In this document: positions 1 through 10,832 of the stretch, piece after piece
Position numbering within the stretch: the stretch's first letter is position 1
Layout: each line of letters opens with the position of its first letter
NCBI GenBank assembly: GCA_006384855.1
Contig: VCJN01002791.1
Coordinates: 62,001 to 126,000 of the forward strand
Reading direction: 5' to 3'
Length of the DNA: 64,000 nt
From: Tetraselmis striata
Taxonomy: Eukaryota > Chlorophyta > Chlorodendrophyceae > Chlorodendrales > Chlorodendraceae
Made by a program: the position numbers and the translations under genes
The notes under the pieces: model-generated
Told to the model about the DNA's origin: nothing
What the model saw: only the letters and a program-made list of their open reading frames with translations
The model's database searches: none

Positions 1-339
1 TACTTACTAGTATAGAACTATTACCGACATACGAAAGAAACACGAAATGATACGGTATTTGAGTCATCAATTATTTTGACCCGTAGCTGGATATTATGCA
101 CCCCGGTCAACGGCCCGTCCGAAAACGGTCATCGGCCGTCAATCTTCCTCACAACAGAGCACCGTCCGTCACCCCCCCCCCACTCGCCCCACGCTGCAGC
201 ATGGCGGCGGTCGAAAGCATGGCCTCTTCTTTAGGATCCGGCGTGTCGGACACTACAGTTACATTACCGCCGTGTTCGTGCCGATGAGGTCGCCGAAAGC
301 GATACTGGCAAGGTCTCGTCTCTGATCAGCAAGCGCACC
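1..339. other. Left edge, no gene seen
   Basis: I see no convincing coding frame here. A stretch near 72-85 reading TTATTTTGACCC resembles the degenerate end of the minisatellite near 1615-1628, so it may be the outer flank of the transposon that follows. A C run of about 10 lies near 172-181. Confidence 0.3.
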
Positions 340-360
340 TCTCGCAACTGTATCCGCCTC

Positions 361-810
361 ATGCTCGCCAAGGAGGCTAGCGAGCAGACGCCGTGCTGTT
401 CGCGGAAGTGCGTGCACAAGCTATACACACAGTGCGGAGAGGCCCTCGTTGATGCCGTGATGGACCGTGCGTTGACCGTATACTCTGGCAATCAGAACCG
501 CTCCTTTGACCGGCTCGCTCAGGTTCTCATGGGTGGCTACGAGTCGGCATCCGACAGGTTCGATTACATGTTCGATCACGGTGGCTACTTGCGATCTATC
601 GATCATCGAGGCCCCATCTACACGTGTGGGCGTGCGTGGGAGGTCTTGCATCAGGTCTCGAAACACAAACGTCTCGTGATCCAGCGGTCGGTGGTGGATA
701 ACGAACCCACGTACATCAGGCAGCGCAAGCAATACGAGAGCAGACAAACCGGACCGAGGGAGCATGTGCGCATGTTTCTCGAGCACTTCTTCTCAGATGA
801 CCTCAGATGA
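361..810 (+). pseudogene. N-terminal block of DUF7869-type transposase
   Basis: The 149-aa frame begins MLAKEASEQTPCCSRKC and contains a Cys-rich start, then a basic region. Its place just upstream of the core, on the same strand, suggests it is the N-terminal exon of the transposase. The next frame (from 817) carries a short stretch LPPWMTKICVYYYYKSW that could continue the same protein before it runs into the minisatellite. It may be an exon with a hidden splice site near 800, or simply decayed sequence. I see no catalytic residues in it. Confidence 0.4.
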
Positions 811-966
811 CCTCAGATGATCGGTCACGTCGAGATCATGCCTTTTCACGATGGCAACAGCGAGACCTTCAAGAAGCACCTACCTCCCTGGATGACCAAG
901 ATTTGCGTCTACTACTACTACAAGTCGTGGGCCGAGGATGACAACGCCATTCTCCGTGGTGAGGCC

Positions 967-1632
967 CATTTTGTCCCACTGATGACAAACCGTTTCGTCC
1001 CGCTGATGACAGACCGATTCGTCCCGCTGATGACAAACTATTTCGTCCCGCTGATGACAAACCGTTTTGTCCCACTGATGACAGACCGTTTCGTCCCGCT
1101 GACGACAGACCGTTTCGTCCCGCTGATGACAAACCGTTTCGTCCCACTAATGACAGACCGTTTCGTCCCACTGATGACAAACCGTTTCGTCCCATTGATG
1201 ACATACCGTTTTGTCCCACTGATGACAAACCGTTTTGTCCCGCTGACGACAGACCGTTTCGTCCCACTGATGACAAACCGTTTCGTCCCACTGACGACAG
1301 AACGTTTTGTCCCGCTGATGACAAACCGTTTCGTCCCTCCGTTGACAAACCATTTCGTCCCGCTATCGCCAGAACGTTTAGTCCCACTGATGGCGGACCG
1401 ATTTCGTCCCACTGATGACAAACCGTTTCGTCCCACCGACCACAAAACCATTTGTCCCACATATCAGCCGATATCGTCCCACTGCAGACAGAACGTTTTG
1501 TCCCACTGGTGAGAGACGGTTTTGTCCCACTGATGGCATACCGTTTCGTCACAATGATGACATATTGTTTCGCCCTGCTGATTACAGAATTATTCACCCA
1601 CTATCGATATAATTATTTTGACCCACTTTAGA
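967..1632. repeat. 24-bp minisatellite, about 26 copies
   Basis: The unit is close to TTTCGTCCCACTGATGACA plus five more bases, 24 bp long. On the plus strand it reads as eight codons (FVPLMTDR-like). Copies diverge towards both edges, the last being recognisable near 1600-1632. Because 24 is a multiple of three and the unit lacks stops in several frames, long artificial ORFs open on both strands. It lies between two coding blocks of the transposon, so it is either an in-frame expansion or intron sequence. Confidence 0.9.
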
Positions 1633-1654
1633 CCGAACTTTTCTGTCTCGCATT

Positions 1655-3111
1655 ATGATACCTTATTTGTATACCGACCTATCATGCCCCTGTCGCTTTA
1701 TAGATTTGGCTACCGAGAGCGAAGTGAAGCTCGCATCGTTCGACACTTTCCGCCGGACTTTGAAGGAAGACTTTCCGGATGTCACCACGCCAAAGGTGAA
1801 GCGATTCAGCCACTGTCCCATTTGCGCGGCGGGCAAAGCACTCAGAGACCAAGCTCGCGAGATTTGCACAAAGGACATGACGCCAGAGGAACGTCAAGTG
1901 CACCGTCAACATCAGCAGCTCGTGAGGCGTCAGGTCAGAGCTGAGCAGAAGGTACACCTCGAGAGAGTGCGCCAGGAACGAAGGGATCTGAACAACGCCG
2001 TCTTCCAGTCGCGCCTTGGCCATGGAAACTTCTTCTTCTTCGAAATTGATAGCATGGACTCCGCGAAAACCTTGCTGCCTCACTGGGTTCGCATCCCCAA
2101 GACTGTGAAGCCCCACATGCTCCTCAAGTATCACATCACCTATGTGAAGTACGACGGGTACCGCCCGGACGACATGTACTACTACACCAACACCATCCCC
2201 CACGATTCGTCCACGACGTGCACTCTAATATGGATCACGATCATGAAGGTGAGCTCGTTAGCCTCCCGATAGATTCGCCGTGGTTGTCCGGTAGCCATGG
2301 ACTGATGAAATCTGATCTGCGATGCAGGAAATTCAACACCGTGGTAGAAAGATTCCGTACATCATAATCCAGATGGACAACACCGTCAGGGAGAACAAGA
2401 ATAGGAACGTGGCGGCCCTCTGCAATTGGCTTGTGTCTATCGGCATCTGCGACGTCATTCATTTGGTCTTCTTGCCTACCTGTCGGGCACACTCACGAAC
2501 GGGTTGACCAGATCTTCAGCCGCATCAGTCTTGCGCTATCTCGCAGCTCCGCCTACACAATCGAGGCCTTTCTTGACTTGGTGGCGAAGGCATTCTCGCC
2601 CACTCCGGAGATTGCTGAGCTCTCATTCTCCCTCGACTTCTCTGAGTGGTTAAGGCCCCATTTCCAAGACCACATTCAGGACATCAGTAAGCCGCACAAA
2701 TTCGAGTTCACCCGTGACGACGCCGCCGCGTCTGGCGGCTCGTTGCGCACCGCCTTGTGCTCCAACACACCGCTTTATGAGCCCGTGCAGATCTTGAAGA
2801 GCGCGCCAACTAGGACGCCCGAGATTCGTGCGGGCCAGCCCCTTTTGTACGCTCTCTGCGACAAAAAGAAGCCCGACGCGGTGAAGGTCCAGAGGTACTT
2901 GGATGATTTCAAGAAGGTCAGGTCGTACATCACGGACCTGGCGGTCCAGTGGCACTTTTCCCCAGTCGAGCGCGAGAGCTGGAAGAATCTGCTCGACGAC
3001 TTGGATGAGATGCAAACTGCTCCTTCGGCAGCTTTCTCCGGGTTCTGGCCGCAACGGAAAGAGGAAGTTGACGACTTCTTGCGCGCGCACGGGCAGACCG
3101 CGCCCGCATAG
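1655..3111 (+). pseudogene. DUF7869-type transposase core, frameshifted
   Basis: Exon 1655-2248 carries a Cys pair (CPICAAGKA), a basic coiled stretch and a DYYTNTIPHDSST-like block (seen as YYYTNTIPHDSSTT). A GT-AG intron (2249-2327) keeps the frame into IQMDNTVRENKNRN. The frame then breaks near 2472-2482, where an extra ACCT copy shifts it; the next frame (to the stop at 3109-3111) resumes as LPVGHTHERVDQIFSRIS and continues for about 220 residues to HGQTAPA. In this family the Asp, Asn and GHTxE..D positions are expected to form the active site. The break makes this a pseudogene unless an unrecognised splice removes the 4 bases. Confidence 0.65.
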
Positions 3112-3123
3112 GCACGTCACACG

Positions 3124-3983
3124 ATGGCTACCAACGCAGACCTCAACAATGCCGAAGCCGCTCGGGTTGAAGCCGAGGTTCGTGCTCAAGTGCTTGAAGA
3201 TGACAGCGCCTTCCGGGGAGTTCACGCCGGCGCCAAGGAGAGGCTTCATAACAACACATCGCCCAGCGATGCAAAGGGCTCGAACCTCCTTGTCATCTAC
3301 GTCTCCGATGTGAGTCCCATTGTTTGTCATTTTTGTCCTTTACAGGACAAAACAATTTGGTCCATCTACCGTGCTTGTTATTTCGTCCCAACTGGGACAA
3401 AAATGGCGGTGCGTCTCGCTCAGGACTAACATAGTTCGCGGTCTTGGCCATCATTGGGTACATGAGGAAGACAAGTGCCCTGAAACTCTTGGTGATTGGG
3501 AGTCGAGATTCGTCATCGGGCTTGTGAAGTCGCGCGAGACTACCGAAGACACGTTGACCGTGGCCGTATACGAGCCCTTCCATGCCGATGCAAAGGGCAA
3601 ACCTGTCATGCCCCTATGGTTAGTTGTACGCGCAGACAAAAGGAGGGAAGAAGCCAGTTGACACAAGCTGGGAGAAGTGCCCGACGCTTCCTTGGAAGCT
3701 TGTTGAAGCCGTCCCCCTATCGTACGCGAAGGCCATCCACGACGTGTCGGGAAGTCGCGAGGTGTTCAACGAGGACGGCACCATGGTCAGAAAGAAGTGG
3801 TACGGTAAAAGCGTCCAAGTCGTGAAGACATACGCGCAAACTGGGTGGCAAATGAGCCAGCCACGAAACAACTGCGTCCACGTCATGTCAACCACCCCAG
3901 CGCAACGCAAACCCGGCGGAGTCGTCAAGTTTAACGCAGCCACGAAGAAGGACTTGCTTGAGTTGGGGATGCTCAACGAATAA
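3124..3983 (+). pseudogene. Second ORF of the DUF7869-type element
   Basis: It starts 12 nt after the stop of the core ORF with MATNADLNNAEAARVEAEVR. A donor-like GTGAGT sits at 3310. Coding resumes after about 3435 in the frame containing WESRFVIGLVKSRETTED and ends in a frame (3624-3983) with KKWYGKSVQVVKTYAQ and the final LLELGMLNE. The W..RFVIG block resembles the small C-terminal beta domain usual at the end of DUF7869-type proteins. The splice phases I tried do not connect all pieces, so the gene is probably decayed. The gap holds two GTCC/GGAC palindromes. Confidence 0.4.
3331..3403. repeat. Two TTTGTCC...GGACAAA palindromes
   Basis: Positions 3331-3352 read TTTTGTCC, six bases, GGACAAAA; positions 3381-3403 read TTTCGTCCCA, then ACTGGGACAAAAA. 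Both are dyads of the same core that opens each minisatellite unit (TTTGTCCC). Confidence 0.6.
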
Positions 3984-4547
3984 ACTATTAGCAACGTCTT
4001 GTGGCTAGCTCGCCGGTGGATGTAATCATCATAATAAATATTGATTTGCCTCATCTTGTCCCATATTGGACAAAATGCTCCAAAACCAACATTGGATATG
4101 CGCCGCGGCTGGCCTGCACGCTGATGAATGCTGCACTGCACCCAAGGTCTACAAACCCAAGCTACATCACCAGTGAGTCTTAGGTACTGATAGTAGACCC
4201 GGGAACTAGGGTATAAACAAACCCTACGGTGCAAAATGAATTCCACGGTGCAGAATAGGTTAAATTACTGTTCTGCCCCGATTTGCACAACGGCCAGTGG
4301 CAACCCCGGCACCGGAGGGTTGGTGGCAGCAGCTCGAGACCCTTCGTCAGCACCAGCTATTTAGGCGGGACACGGACTAGGCACAATCCATCCCTTTTGC
4401 TGTAACAGTTGCTTGCGCAGCACCCACCCTCCACTCCCATCCTCGTTGTCTTGCCATACCTCTCCGCCGACGTAATTCACCGACTAGGGTCCCTTATTAC
4501 TTGTAATGTATAATACGGGTATCGGGTCGGCCGGCCGCCCGGCCGCC
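3984..4547. other. Intergenic, no gene seen
   Basis: Apart from the palindrome at 4056-4075, I see no gene. Short phrases such as GGTGCAAAATGAATTCCACGG, split as near-repeats around 4230-4255, suggest small local duplications. Confidence 0.3.
4056..4075. repeat. Third TTGTCC...GGACAAAA palindrome
   Basis: The dyad TTGTCCCATATTGGACAAAA has the same core as the pair at 3331-3403 and lies about 70 nt beyond the stop of the element's last ORF. Confidence 0.5.
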
Positions 4548-4830
4548 GCCGGTCGGGCCGGTTGTCGCCGTTCGTCAGGTCTACAGGGCGGGCACATGGC
4601 GCGAAGCGCCGAGCCCGCCGCGTGGACCGGACCCGGACGCCGGGCGCCGTCGTTCGTCCGTCGCCGGACGCCGAACGACCGTCGCCCGTCCGCCTCACCG
4701 CCCATCCGTCGACGGACGCTGAACCCCGGGTCGGCGGGTCGGCGGACGCGGGGGTGTACAGTACTACTACGATTGATCCTTGCGTCTCTCTGGATTCCAC
4801 CCTCTTGCAACGGGTCTACTTGTTATCTAG
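4548..4830 (+). repeat. Dispersed ~290-bp repeat, copy 1
   Basis: This GC-rich block matches 5585-5890 in the same orientation, with scattered substitutions and small indels. Both end in a CTCTGGATTCCACYCTC phrase. Within it, CGTTCGTCCGTCG and its inverse (CGGACGCCGAACG) can fold into stems. The overlapping ORFs in all frames are explained by lack of AT-rich stops. Confidence 0.85.
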
Positions 4831-5037
4831 CGAAGCGTCCATTTTTTGGCAGTGAGATTTATTGCCGTACGGGTACCCGTATAGTGCAGCGGATTGGGCC
4901 TATAGGTGCATGACTAAAGCGCTTATCTACTGGAATGTACTACTAAGTACTATAATCCACCCACCCACCCACCCGCCCACCCGCCAGCCCACGGTCCGTA
5001 ATTACACAGCCGTCCGATTACGATCTCGCGGTTGGGA

Positions 5038-5237
5038 GGCTATGAGTACTGGTACTCGATACTCGCTGCTGGTAATGGAAAAAAAACTCGGGTACTTCAA
5101 AGCGCCGGCAATGCGAACGCTCGCTGCTGGTACTGGTACTCGCTACTCGTTGCTAGTACTGCTGGTACTAATATTGGTACTCGCTACTCGCTGGTAATGG
5201 GAAAAAAAACTGGTACCTCAAAGCGCTGGCAATGCAA
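5038..5237. repeat. Two-copy ~123-bp tandem duplication
   Basis: CTGGTAATGGAAAAAAAACT at 5069 recurs in near-identical form at 5192, each followed by a TCAAAGCGC.GGCAATGC phrase. Between them are many TGGTACTCGCTAC-type short repeats. Confidence 0.8.
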
Positions 5238-5584
5238 TTCATGGAACTGTAGGCAAGTGATATATATTTACATGAGCTAGCAGCAGAAGGCGATAACATG
5301 AAATCACCAAAAAAAGGACAATCAGAAAGTGATATAGAACCCGTTCTTTCAAAATTTTCTGAAAAATCGACGCATCGCTGATTCAACTGTCAAGTTACTT
5401 CATATATTAATTACGAGGTGGGTAGTCTGTGCGTCTGTCGCCGACTTTCGGAACGCTTTCGCGTAGATTATTAGATAGATCGATAATGTATCCGTTATAC
5501 ATCCTGTCATAATTCCGCGAAGACCAAAATAACCGTCGCGCTTCCTACCTGCTGCCTACCCGTACCGGTACGGGTACCGTCCGC
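5238..5584. other. AT-rich spacer, no gene seen
   Basis: Relatively AT-rich sequence between repeats. I see no coding frame with protein-like composition. Confidence 0.3.
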
Positions 5585-5890
5585 CCCGCCGCCGCCGGTC
5601 GTCGGGCCGGTCGCCGCCGTTCGTCAGGTCTACGAGCCGGGCATGGCGCAAAGTAGCGCCGAGCCCGCCGCGTGGACCGGACCCGGACGCCATACGCCAT
5701 CGTTCGTCCGTCGTCGGACGTCGGACGACCGTCGCCCGTCCGCCTCGCCGCACGTCCGTTGACGGATGCCGGGCCCCGGGTCGTCGGCAGCGAGGCGCGG
5801 ACGCGGGGCTGTACCGTGTAGCGACTGCTGCGATTGACCCATGCGGCTCTCTGGATTCCACTCTCCTGCAACGGATAATCTACTTGTAAT
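5585..5890 (+). repeat. Dispersed ~290-bp repeat, copy 2
   Basis: Direct, diverged partner of 4548-4830 about 1.04 kb away. It starts in a GCCGCCGCCGGTCG phrase and ends after CTCTGGATTCCACTCTCCTG. An extra TAGCGCC-type insertion near 5655 distinguishes it. Confidence 0.85.
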
Positions 5891-6775
5891 GTGACATCGA
5901 TATCGCGGCATGACGGTGCGACATTGCTCCAACTGTGATCAAGATCGCGGGTCAACGCGAATTGTCAAATAAGCACCCTTCATGCGATGATGTTATCATA
6001 TCCGTTTTCATGCCATGATGTAATCCGTTACAAGGTACTGCGGGGTGATCATCCGATAAACTACAACATGCCCAGCGTGCTTCAAGGAAGGGTGCATGCG
6101 CAAGTAAACTGCCAAAAAGGTTATGCCTTGGCATGATTACAAGCCTTTTGGAGGGGCCAGAGGGCCTTAGAGGGAGGCCCGCAAATTTGAAGCAAGTGAG
6201 GGGAGGGTGGGTGTGGCTGTGGCGGCGCGACCTCATGATGGGTGCGCCGCGACAAAAGTAGGCGGGGAGAAACAAGACCCCTGCTGGTGCTTTTTGAGCA
6301 CACAATGAAGCAACAAGGGGGGGCAACACTACTCAGGATGGCTGCATCGCGACGAACCGCCCGCGGATGGTGTGGTACAGGAGTACAGCGTCGACGTATG
6401 TCCTCGAGGCACCGAGGGGTCGATGCAGCTCATCGGGCGGTACGGCAAACTAGCACCGGACAGATTAGTACCGGATTTGTGCCGCGGCACCGTATTTGTG
6501 CCGTACCGCGCCTTCTAAGTAGACACGGGACATGACCCAACTACTAGTACTAGCTACGTACTAAACATTTCAAGGAAGGGTGGGGGCAGGCACATTGCCA
6601 ACGAATCTCCAACCTGTGGCCGGCGGGAGAGCAGCGACCGCCCATGAGAAAATGCTGGCTACCGGCGCACGGCGGGGCGTGCGAGGGGCGGGCGGGCGGG
6701 GGGTGGCGGACGATGTAGTCCGTAGTCCGCTCCGCGCAGCGACGGCTCGATGGTGTCGACCACTACCTGAGTATG
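5891..6775. other. Intergenic before the foldback element
   Basis: No supported gene. The phrase TTCAAGGAAGGGTG occurs near 6080 and again near 6568, a short dispersed repeat. The stretch 6430-6500 holds several copies of a GCACCGTATTTGTGCCG-like phrase. Confidence 0.3.
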
Positions 6776-9700
6776 CAAGGCTGCGAAAGCAACCGGACAA
6801 TGGGCCCGGGCAACGGGCATCGGGCACAATGTGCGGCGGCGGCTAAATTGTGCCAAGCAGCTGCGTGCCCGGGCTGCGAAAGCGCCCGGGGCACAGGTCG
6901 CAGCGACGGCATGTTGACGCCGACAAGAAGCCGCTTGCGCGTGCACCGCGAAAGTCGTTGGGCGCCGGATGCCGTGACCGCCCGATGGGGCCGGCCAGCC
7001 TCGTGGCCGCGGTCTACGGAGGCGACCGATGCAGTGACGGTCCATTCGCGCTGACTAGCTGTGTGCGCATGACTTGAGCGCAAGGTGGAGTGGCGGCTCG
7101 TCTGCGCCGGCCAACTGCGTGCTCGGGCTGCAGAAGCGACCGGGGCACAACGTGCAATGGCGGCCCGTTAATAAAGCCAACCAACCGCGTGCCTGGGGCC
7201 GCGGAAGCAACCGAGGCAGATGGTGCAGATGCGGCCCGCCAGCGCCGGCCAGCTGCGTGCCTGGAGCTCCGCCAGCAACCGAGGCACATGGTGCGGCGGC
7301 GGCCCGTTGGCGCCGACCAGCTACGTGAGCGGGCCGCAGAAGCGACCGGGCACATGGTGCGGTGGCGGCCCGTTGGAGCTGACCAGTTGCGCGTGCCCGG
7401 GACTGCGTCAGCAACAAGGGCAGAGCGTGCAGAGGCGGCACGCCGGCGTCGACTTGCTGCGTGCGCGGACCGCAAGAGCGACGGGGGACTAGGTGCGGTG
7501 GCGACCCGTTGGAGCTGACCAGCTGCGTGCCTGGGGCTGCGACAGCAACCAGGTCATCTTCCGCAGAGGCGCCCCGTTGGCGCAAACCACCTGCGCACGC
7601 GGGCCGCGGGGGCGACCGGGGCGCATGACGCGGGGACGGCTCGACCAACTGCGTGCTCGGGCCGTGGAATAGACTAAGGCACATGGGCAGTGAACGGCCC
7701 GTTGGCGCCGACCCGCCGCGTGCGCACACTGCCGAAGTGGCCGGGGCGCAGGGTGGAATGACGGCCTAATGGCTCCGACCAACTGCGGGTGCAAGCCGCG
7801 GGGGCGACCGGGGCACATGGCGCAGGGACGGCCTGACGGCTTCGACCAGTTGCGTGCCCGGGCCGCGGAATCGACCAGTTGGCGCAGACCTTTTGCGTGC
7901 ATGGGGCTGCGAGTGCAGCCGGGGCATTTTGTGATGTGGCGGCCCGTTGACGTCGACCAGTGCTGAGTGCCTAGGCTGCTGAAGTGGCCGGGGCACATGG
8001 TGCAATGACGGCCTGACGGTGTCCACAACCTGCGTACGCATGCCGCGGAATCGGCCGGGGCACATAGCGCAGTGGCGCGGCCTGATGGCGCTGACCAACT
8101 GCGTGTTTGGGGTTGCGAAGGCAGGCGAGGCACAACGTGCCGCGGTGGCCCGTTGGCGCCAACCATCTGCGTGTCCAGGTCGCGGAGCCGACCACGGGGC
8201 ACATGGTGCAAGAGGGGCCCAGCGCCAAAAAGCGCAGGTAACCGGGGGCGGAAAGACAGTGAGTGCCGGTCGGCGCCGACGGACTGCAAGTTTTAGCCCG
8301 GTTGTGGCGCGGAGTAGTGCGTTGGATCTGCGCGTCCCACCGGCACGGGAATCGTCCCGGCCCGCGTATAGCGGTCTCTTCACCGGCGAGCCGAAGGCCG
8401 GCGGCATGGGGGGCTTTTGTGTCGCGAGGCGTGAAGAGTGTTCCCCCCGAATCAGTCGAGCGGTAGTCCCTGTGGGACACTGGTTGTCGGCTCGAGTAGC
8501 CGGCGCGCGGTGCCCTCTGGACGATCGTTTGCAGCCTCCCGGCCAGCGAGACATGTCCAAGAGTTGGGCGCGGGGCATCACTTATGGTCGCTTGTAAAAC
8601 CAAACACCTTGCATGTCGCGAAGACACAAGGTCTGTCTTCATGGGATCACGCCGCCACATAGCTCATGTCTTCGTGACATGCAAGGTCTTTGGTTTTACA
8701 ATTCAATGCCCCGCGCCCAGTCGAGGACATGTCTCGTTGGCCGGGAGGCGGTTGACGATCATCCAGAGGGCATCATACGACGGCTCCCCGGGCCGCCATC
8801 CAATGTTCCACACGGACAACCGTTCGACTGATTTGGGGGGGGGGGGGGGGGGGGGGGGGCACTCTTCACGGCTCGCTACACAAGAGCCCCCCATGCCGCC
8901 GGCCTTCGGCTCGCCAGTGAAGAAGACCGCCATGCCCGGCAGGAACGATTCCTGCGCTTGTGGGACCCGCGGCTTCAACGCGCTACTCCGCGCCACAACC
9001 GGGCTGCCACTCGCAGCCCCAGGAACAAAGCTCGTCGGCGCTGGCCGGCCACCACTGTCTTCCGCCCCCGGCCACCGGCACTGGTCGGCGCCACCAGGCC
9101 CCCCTTGCACCATGCGCCCCTTGATCGCCTCCGCGACCTTGACAAGCTTGTAGCTGGCGCCAACGGGCCACCGCAGCACGTTGTGCCTCGCCTGCCTTGG
9201 TAGCCCTATATACGCAGTTGGTCAGCGCCATCATGCCGTGCCACTGCGCTATGTGTCCCGGCCGATCCCGCGGCATGGGTACGCAGGTGGTCGGCGCTAA
9301 CATGCCGTCATTGCATCATGTGCCCCAATCGCTTCCGCAGCCTAGGTAGGCCGATGGTCGACGGTAACGGGCCGTCACATCACAAGATGCCCCGGCTGCA
9401 CTAGCAGCCCCATGCACGCAGGTGGTCGGTACCAACGGGCCGCCTCTGCACGCCGTGCCGCGGTTGCTGTCGCAGCCCCGGGCACGCAGCTGGTCGGCGC
9501 CAACGGGCCGCCAGTGCCCGTGCACGCAGCTGGTTGGTTCCAATGGGTTGTCACTGGAAAACGCGCCCCGGGCACTTTTGCGGCCCTCGCACGCAGCTGG
9601 TGGGCGCCAACGGGCCGCCGCTGCACCATGTGCCTCGGCTGCTGTCGCAGCGTCAAGCACGCAGTCGGTCGGCATCATCAAACCGGCATTGCACCCCGTG

Positions 9701-9840
9701 TCCTGGTCGCTTCCACGGCCCCGGCACGCAGTTGATCGACGCCATCAAGCCGCCCCTGCGCCATGTGCCCCAGTCACCCCCGCGGCCTGCACCCGCAGCT
9801 GGTCGGAACCAATAAGCCGTCACTGCACCCTCACCCTCAC
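6776..9840. mobile_element. Foldback element with subrepeat arms
   Basis: The left arm (about 6776-8645) and right arm (about 8646-9840) are inverted copies. Unique inner parts match closely: 8322-8581 pairs with 8702-8978 as reverse complement. The outer parts are arrays of a diverged ~67-bp unit with phrases such as GACCAGCTGCGTGCC, GCGACCGGGGCACATGGTGC and GGCCCGTTGGCGCC; on the right arm the same phrases appear inverted. This architecture, long inverted arms made of subrepeats around a short centre, is that of foldback (FB-like) elements. I find no transposase, so it would be non-autonomous. Exact ends and target-site duplications are not clear. All ORFs in it look like repeat artefacts. 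Confidence 0.8.
8592..8701. repeat. Central hairpin of the foldback element
   Basis: Left stem 8592-8625 (TTGTAAAACCAAACACCTTG onward) pairs with right stem 8667-8701 (ending TTTGGTTTTACAA) with few mismatches, around a ~40-nt loop. It lies at the axis of symmetry of the larger inverted repeat. Confidence 0.9.
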
Positions 9841-10832
9841 TGTCACTGTGCCATGAGAAACATGCAATATTTGATCGTTTTTGGTCTTATCCGCAACGTC
9901 ATAAACTTCCCACTAAAATGGTACAATTTACGAGGCCGCGGGCGAAGTAATGTACTAGCGAATATAAGTAAAGCGTACAATGCTGAGTACTGTGTTCCAA
10001 TGCGTGGCCGCCAACCGCTACCCTGCGCACGCAAGTGGGTATATATGCCAGGCAGTCCAACCTCTCCGCCACCACCACCAAGACTGCCCATAACCCCAAG
10101 CCGGGGCGTGGCGGACAGGTATACAAACAACAGGTATAAATAAACTCATTTGATTCTAGCCGCGGCGTAGAGTGGCACGCCGGAAGCCCGGCGCCTGGCG
10201 ACCCATCTAGCGGTGTCGGCGGCCATGGCAAAGCAGCAAGGTGGAAATGGTGGGGTGCGATGCGTCGCAAACACGCCCGCAGGACCGGGGACGGACAAAT
10301 ACAACAGCAGACGGGGCTGCCGGGAACAGGGAGGCCACCCGTGAAGGAAAGCATCGTCAAAGGCTTCATCATAGCACGAGTAAATTACCCTTTTGCATGC
10401 AAGGCAAGCTGTGTATGCGGCGCTACCGAAGGATGCCACTGAGGCGTGTCCAACCCAGCGTTGTAACCCAATTGCGAGTAAACACACCCCTGAGACCCGT
10501 CTCCGAGCTTGGTGCTGTGCTCGTAGGGGTCCCCTTCTGCCCCATGCAAGCGCGCGGGAAGTCTTAGAGCTGCCACATGGGGAAAGCTGGCTGGGGCGGA
10601 GGTGGAGGAGGTCGAGCCACGATATCCCTCCCGCGATCACCACATGTCCCCATTGTTGGCGCTTTACATAGCAGCCATCGCCTTTCTTCCATCCCACGCA
10701 CATCATGTCCGACAATCACATCGCTTGCTATATTCATGTCGCCATCGCTTGCATGACCCACCTCCGACTAGAATAGCATAATACGCATGGCTCAACGCAC
10801 CTCTGCCGTCGACTAACATGACTCGTCGGCAG
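9841..10832. other. Intergenic, no supported gene
   Basis: A 189-aa minus-strand frame covers 10146-10715, but it has no domain I recognise and its composition looks like chance GC-rich sequence. I see nothing else. Confidence 0.3.

Larger units (their letters stand above)
340..3983 (+). mobile_element. Degenerate DUF7869-type transposon
   Basis: A row of plus-strand coding blocks reads as one decayed element. The core block has an Asp-Asn pair in a QMDNTVRENKN context followed by GHTHERVDQIFS, the signature I associate with the DUF7869 family (RNase H-like, transposon-linked proteins of algae, plants and animals). Upstream are a Cys/His-rich N-terminal block (361-810) and a 24-bp minisatellite (967-1632); downstream is a second ORF (3124-3983). 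The element carries a frameshift in the core, so it is probably inactive. Termini and target-site duplication were not found. The family call rests on motif memory, not on a search. Confidence 0.6.

Noticed and set aside
869-1597. Minus-strand ORFs of 140-242 aa across the minisatellite
   Set aside because: They are simple translations of the 24-bp unit in frames that lack stops.
7014-8660. Several ORFs of 150-271 aa in the foldback arms
   Set aside because: Each follows the 67-bp unit, changes frame with unit indels and shows no protein-like features.
6776-9840. Possible CRISPR-like array because of regular units
   Set aside because: Units are diverged and contiguous, without identical repeats separated by unique spacers; the setting is eukaryotic.
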